NCBI GenBank assembly: GCA_019321725.1
Contig: CM033113.1
Location: forward strand, 2,046,001-2,110,000
Length of the DNA stretch: 64,000 nt
Direction of reading: 5' to 3'
Source: Paulownia fortunei
Taxonomy: Eukaryota; Streptophyta; Magnoliopsida; Lamiales; Paulowniaceae
Position numbers and translations under genes: made by a program. The notes under the pieces were generated by a model. The model ran no database searches. It was not told the origin of the DNA and saw nothing but the letters and a program-made list of their open reading frames with translations. Positions 59,973-64,000 of the stretch are shown in pieces (the first letter of the stretch is position 1; each line of letters starts with the position of its first letter).

Positions 59973-62900
59973 TATATAAGGTTGGAGGGAAGAGGATTAA
60001 CGGGTGTGCGCAGGGGTAAATTGGGAATTTAACATAGTGGGGTTTCTGTAGGCTCCAGAGATGAGGGGGCGTGAATTCAACGGTTCCGCGTTTTCGTGGG
60101 TGGATGTCGTGCGCTTGTTGGAGGAAAAAGAAAAGTAAGAAAGGAAAAATTATAGTACTATATCCAGGGTGTTTTCACTACTTCCACTCGAGCATGCTCC
60201 TAATTGGCAACTAATTTTAATTGAACTTGAACAAGTTGACAAGCCAACGCAGTTGTAACAATGTGTGTGGAAACCTTGGGGATTTTTATGCAATAAATAA
60301 GATTTCTTGAGAATTCAATTCTTGGATACGCAAAAGATTTGAAAAAAAAAATTAGTAAATTTGATGGGATTTGGATGGAAAATATTTTATTTAAAACAAA
60401 TCCAAAACAAAATCAGAGATTTGGATTTTCAATTAAGAAATAGCATATCCTTTTCATATTTATCTTCTTTTTTTTCTAATATGTAAAGACACATGGAGTA
60501 AATAATTAATCAATCCCAATTCTTAATTTTATTTTATTTTTTGTTCTTAATCAAGAAAATAGTCATAAATGTTCTTCTCTTAAACTTTTTAAAAAGCCAG
60601 ACTTGTCACTCTCCCAATCATGAGATATTATACATTTATTCAAATGCATCATGCAACTTGAAGTTGAAGTTGAAGTGTAGGGATAATAACAGAATCTCTT
60701 TACTACTGAAAGCACTTTGAAATATTCATTTCAGATTGAAGCTTTTGTGGTAGTAAAAGATAAAGGGCTCAAAAGTAACAAATGAATGATAAGAAAGAGT
60801 AGGAATTTTGCATTACCTTTTAACCGACTAGAATATTCCTACAAAGTTGGAGACGTAATTTTTTATTTTTTTATTTAATATTTTTTTGAATATTATTATA
60901 TTTTGATGGTAATGTAACTTTTTATTGAGCGCCACCAGTGTACTTAAGAATCATTCATGCGTGGAAGTTGCTTTCAGGTTTTAGAATATCGCTTGCAAGA
61001 AATTCGATATAGTTATATAGTATTTTTAAGGTATTTCTTCATTTACACAATTAATAATAATAAAGAAGAAAGAAAAAAGTGAGATAGTGAAATGATGCCA
61101 CCTATTAATATTTTCAAAGGTATATTTAGTGAGTATCAAGATTAATATAGACAATAAAATTATAAGATAATACAGTGTTACTAGCGAATATAACCAAGTA
61201 TTCAAAAATATTTCATGAGTATACTTTGGGAGTGCTTTCTTTAGGGCATGTTTGGTTTAGACATTATTTAAAATTAATTATAAAAATAATTAATTTGTAC
61301 GTAATCAATTTTTTGATAACATAGTGTTTGGTTATACATTTGGAAGATATTCATAATGACAAAAGAAGATCAAAATTTTCAAAAGCCTGTAACGTATTTT
61401 CACTTATCAAAAGGCATGTTGATAAAAAATTTAGCTTCCGTTTCACATTAATTTATATTTGATTTTCGTGAAAAAATATTTTTTAAAGCAATATGCTCTG
61501 AACATTACGAAACGATTAAATGGATTACGCAAATGATTAAATTTACTTTTTGATTTAATTACAAAGATAATCTAAATCAAGCAATAGCTTATGAAGTAAA
61601 ATTGTGATTTTTTTTTTCTTTTTAATTTTCTTAAGTTGTGGTCAAATTCGTTTCTAATTAGTAGTCTAAAAATAACATGCATGTGTGGCCACAACCTTAT
61701 CGCATTCCACCATAGCATAGCTGCAATCATTTTCGGTTTTAAGCATTGATCCATAAATTAATTACAACAATATAATCTTATAAAATATTGGTTAAAACTC
61801 TCAAATTAAGGTAAAGTTTTAGGACCACAATATAGCATCTCATCATTAATGATGTTACCACCATGGATTAATTACTAGAAATTACATTTCAGATTCTTTA
61901 TTACAATTTCATATTACATCTCATATTTTAAATTATAGAGTTACATGCTCAATTTTAAGTGTTTATTTAAAAAATATATTTTATACATCTAATACGTATT
62001 TATGATACATATAATATAAAATAAAATAATAAATTAGAACTAATGATTCAAATTACAGAAATTGGGATGACTTAAAAGTCATGGCCACATCTTGATCAAC
62101 TAAACTATAGTAGTATATTGCTTTGATGTCACACTTTATGCCAACAATTGGAAGAAATTGCTCAAAAATCTTGCACGCAAGCCAATGCCCACAAGGCACA
62201 TTTTTGCCACTTAACAAACTTGCATAAGTCCCATTCTGTCCCCAGTCTTTAAAATCTTTTTGCTTGGTCTACAATGTGTGTTACACAATCATCGCCAACT
62301 TCATCTTTGCCTTTTAAAGAAAATCTTAGTTGGAATGGCTTTATTTGTAGGGGAAATCATTGCATTCTAACAGCTCCATGTTTTAAGATACAATGTAACA
62401 CCTTTCTTAAGCATCCTATAAATAACAAACTTATCATCGTATTATAGTGATTGTTAATCTTGTTTATGAGGTCTTAACCCATCCTACTGTGGACCAACTA
62501 GTTAATTGAATTAGGTTGTATTAAACAATATTTTTAAAATTAGATTGGATCGGTCGGTTCAATAGGTTCAATTGAAAATTGAAGGTCGGATTGGTCCACT
62601 TAATCTTAGATAATCGAATTTTCAGTTTGACCCGTCAAAATCGATTAAAGACATATCAAAATCATTAAAATTGATTTGACCGATTTTTAATTTTTTTATT
62701 ATTTTAAAAAATTTAAACTTGATAATTTGTTATATGTATGTGGGTATTTGGATTTTGTGTTTTGTTAAATATTTTTTAGTTAATTTTTTTTATATTTAAA
62801 ATATATTGTATAATAATTATATTATTATATTATTATTTTATATAACATAATAAAAAAATTTAATTAATTTTTATTAAATTGAATCAATTGATTGAATCGA

Positions 62901-64000
62901 TAATCGATAGAAAGAACAATTTAATTATCGGTCTAATTATAAAAATATTAGTATTAAATCCATATATCTCTTTGTAAACATTCCTACCTTTAGTGCTATT
63001 AGTGTTTTTCTTTTTTTGGTTGTTTTTATAACATAAAGTTTTTGGGGTCGAGTTTTAACAAAGGATGTGGACCTTGAAATAAAGCAATTGATCCAAAAGT
63101 TACATGTGAGTTAGGCTTATAAGATGGGCTATGGATCAACACAGGCCCAACTTTAACATGGCTTTGAACTTGAGAAAATAATCTTTCGATTCTGATTTGG
63201 ATCCTGCTAAGACCAAACTAAATAATAAAAGGTACCCGATTTAATCAATTTTTTGAAAAAATGTCTATATTTACTTATTCTTTAATTTTGGCATTACAAA
63301 AAAAATAAAATTCAGACAGAAACATTTATATATGTAATAGTTTATTTTAAAAAAAATAACATTCTTTAAATAAAACATACTCAAATTTTTGCTCCTCATT
63401 CAAGTACATTACTCATAATCAATTTCTCTTATTATATGGAATATACTACTCATAAAACAACTAAATATTTGAGTTTGTAGGATGCTACAATTTAAGTTTT
63501 TTTTTTGTTTTTTTTTTTTGAAAATTTGATTTTAAGAGCTCTTTGAAGTGCAGAGTCTTGGGCCTCAGCCTGGCCATCAGAACAAGGCCTCATTGGGCCT
63601 TGGCTGCTACAATTTGAGTTCTAACTTTTAAGTATGTTGTGCTTTACGACATTCAAATTTGTACAATGTTATGATTTTCACTATGCTTGCACACATGGTT
63701 GCAAAAACGAACTAAAAAATGTCAGACTCGCTTAAAGATTGATAATAAGAGTTTCTGTTGGCGCTATTTATTCAACATAATAAATAATTTTTTATATTTT
63801 TATTTCGTTAAATAAAATCATATAAACAAGAGTTTTCCTGAAAAATTCACGAGTAGAAAAAGGGTCACATAATGATATTGTTACAGAAGCAACTTATATA
63901 AACAACTCAGTGAAAAATTATTCTAAACACTCAATTTCAACAAATAGGGTACTGATATGAACCCTTCTAAGTATTTTGAACACAAAATACCAAATCAAGA
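59973..64000. other. AT-rich intergenic region with transposon-like remnants
   Basis: No supported gene. The stretch 61250-61345 begins GGGCATGTTTGGTTTAGACA and contains ATAGTGTTTGGTTATACA, wording typical of plant MITE/hAT-type remnants. At 62520-62950 GATCGGTCGGTTCAATAGGT and inverted CAATTGATTGAATCGATAAT-type motifs form a degenerate repeat. A GC-rich patch at about 63550-63605 (GGGCCTCAGCCTGGCC, TTGGGCCTTGG) is of unknown nature. Confidence 0.4.
62520..62950. mobile_element. Degenerate non-autonomous repeat element
   Basis: The left part contains GGTCGGTTCAATAGGTTCAA and TCGGATTGGTCCACTTAATC. The right part contains TTGAATCAATTGATTGAATC and ATTATCGGTCTAATTATAAA, which read as a weak inverted counterpart of the left side around an AT-rich centre. 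GGTTCAATCGGTTCAA-type wording is common in short non-autonomous DNA transposons of dicots. No coding capacity and no clear target-site duplication was seen. Confidence 0.4.

Overview
This is nuclear DNA of a dicotyledonous flowering plant. The evidence is long AT-rich intergenic stretches, multi-exon genes with GT..AG introns, plant-only families (CHX antiporter, AG-peptide, PR-10, type I MADS, plastid KAS I) and plant-type snRNA promoters. The species cannot be named from sequence alone.

Layout. 1-11.3 kb: cytosolic ribosomal protein eL20 (RPL18A), a cytochrome b561-type membrane protein, and a badly eroded copy of the urease accessory gene UREG. 12.7-18 kb: a CCDC174-like nuclear coiled-coil protein, tRNA-Arg(ACG) on the minus strand and a single-exon C2-domain protein on the minus strand. 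20-21.8 kb: a small AG-peptide gene and two spliceosomal RNA genes less than 1 kb apart, U4 snRNA (Pol II-type promoter) and the minor-spliceosome U6atac snRNA (Pol III-type promoter). 22.5-28.2 kb: a frameshifted PR-10/Bet v 1 gene, a plastid NAD(P)-binding protein like At2g34460, and a damaged patatin-like lipase gene that lacks the exon carrying its catalytic Asp. 28.2-33.3 kb: AT-rich intergenic DNA with a near-perfect 51-bp-arm palindrome. 33.3-46.1 kb: plastid KAS I, an HMG-box protein, an unresolved minus-strand locus and a CHX-family cation/H+ antiporter. 48.5-55.6 kb: a duplicated, apparently non-coding locus on both sides of a type I (AGL29/AGL62-like) MADS gene. 55.6-64 kb: mostly repeats and AT-rich DNA, with one weak small-protein candidate near 59.6 kb.

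The order RPL18A - UREG - At2g34460-like - HMG-box - type I MADS matches, from memory, the Arabidopsis run AT2G34480-34470-34460-34450-34440, with other genes interspersed. If so, the UREG relic sits at the ancestral UREG locus, and a working UREG, if the plant has one, must lie elsewhere. The genes do not form a pathway; this is ordinary eukaryotic neighbourhood.

The items most worth checking are the UREG relic, the patatin gene without its catalytic Asp exon, the U4/U6atac pair (U6atac has an altered catalytic triad, and the U4 3' end is tandemly duplicated), the long palindrome, and the duplicated locus around the MADS gene. Three genes carry small frameshifting deletions, so assembly error has to be excluded before calling all of them pseudogenes. 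I found no clear candidate for an entirely new biological system.
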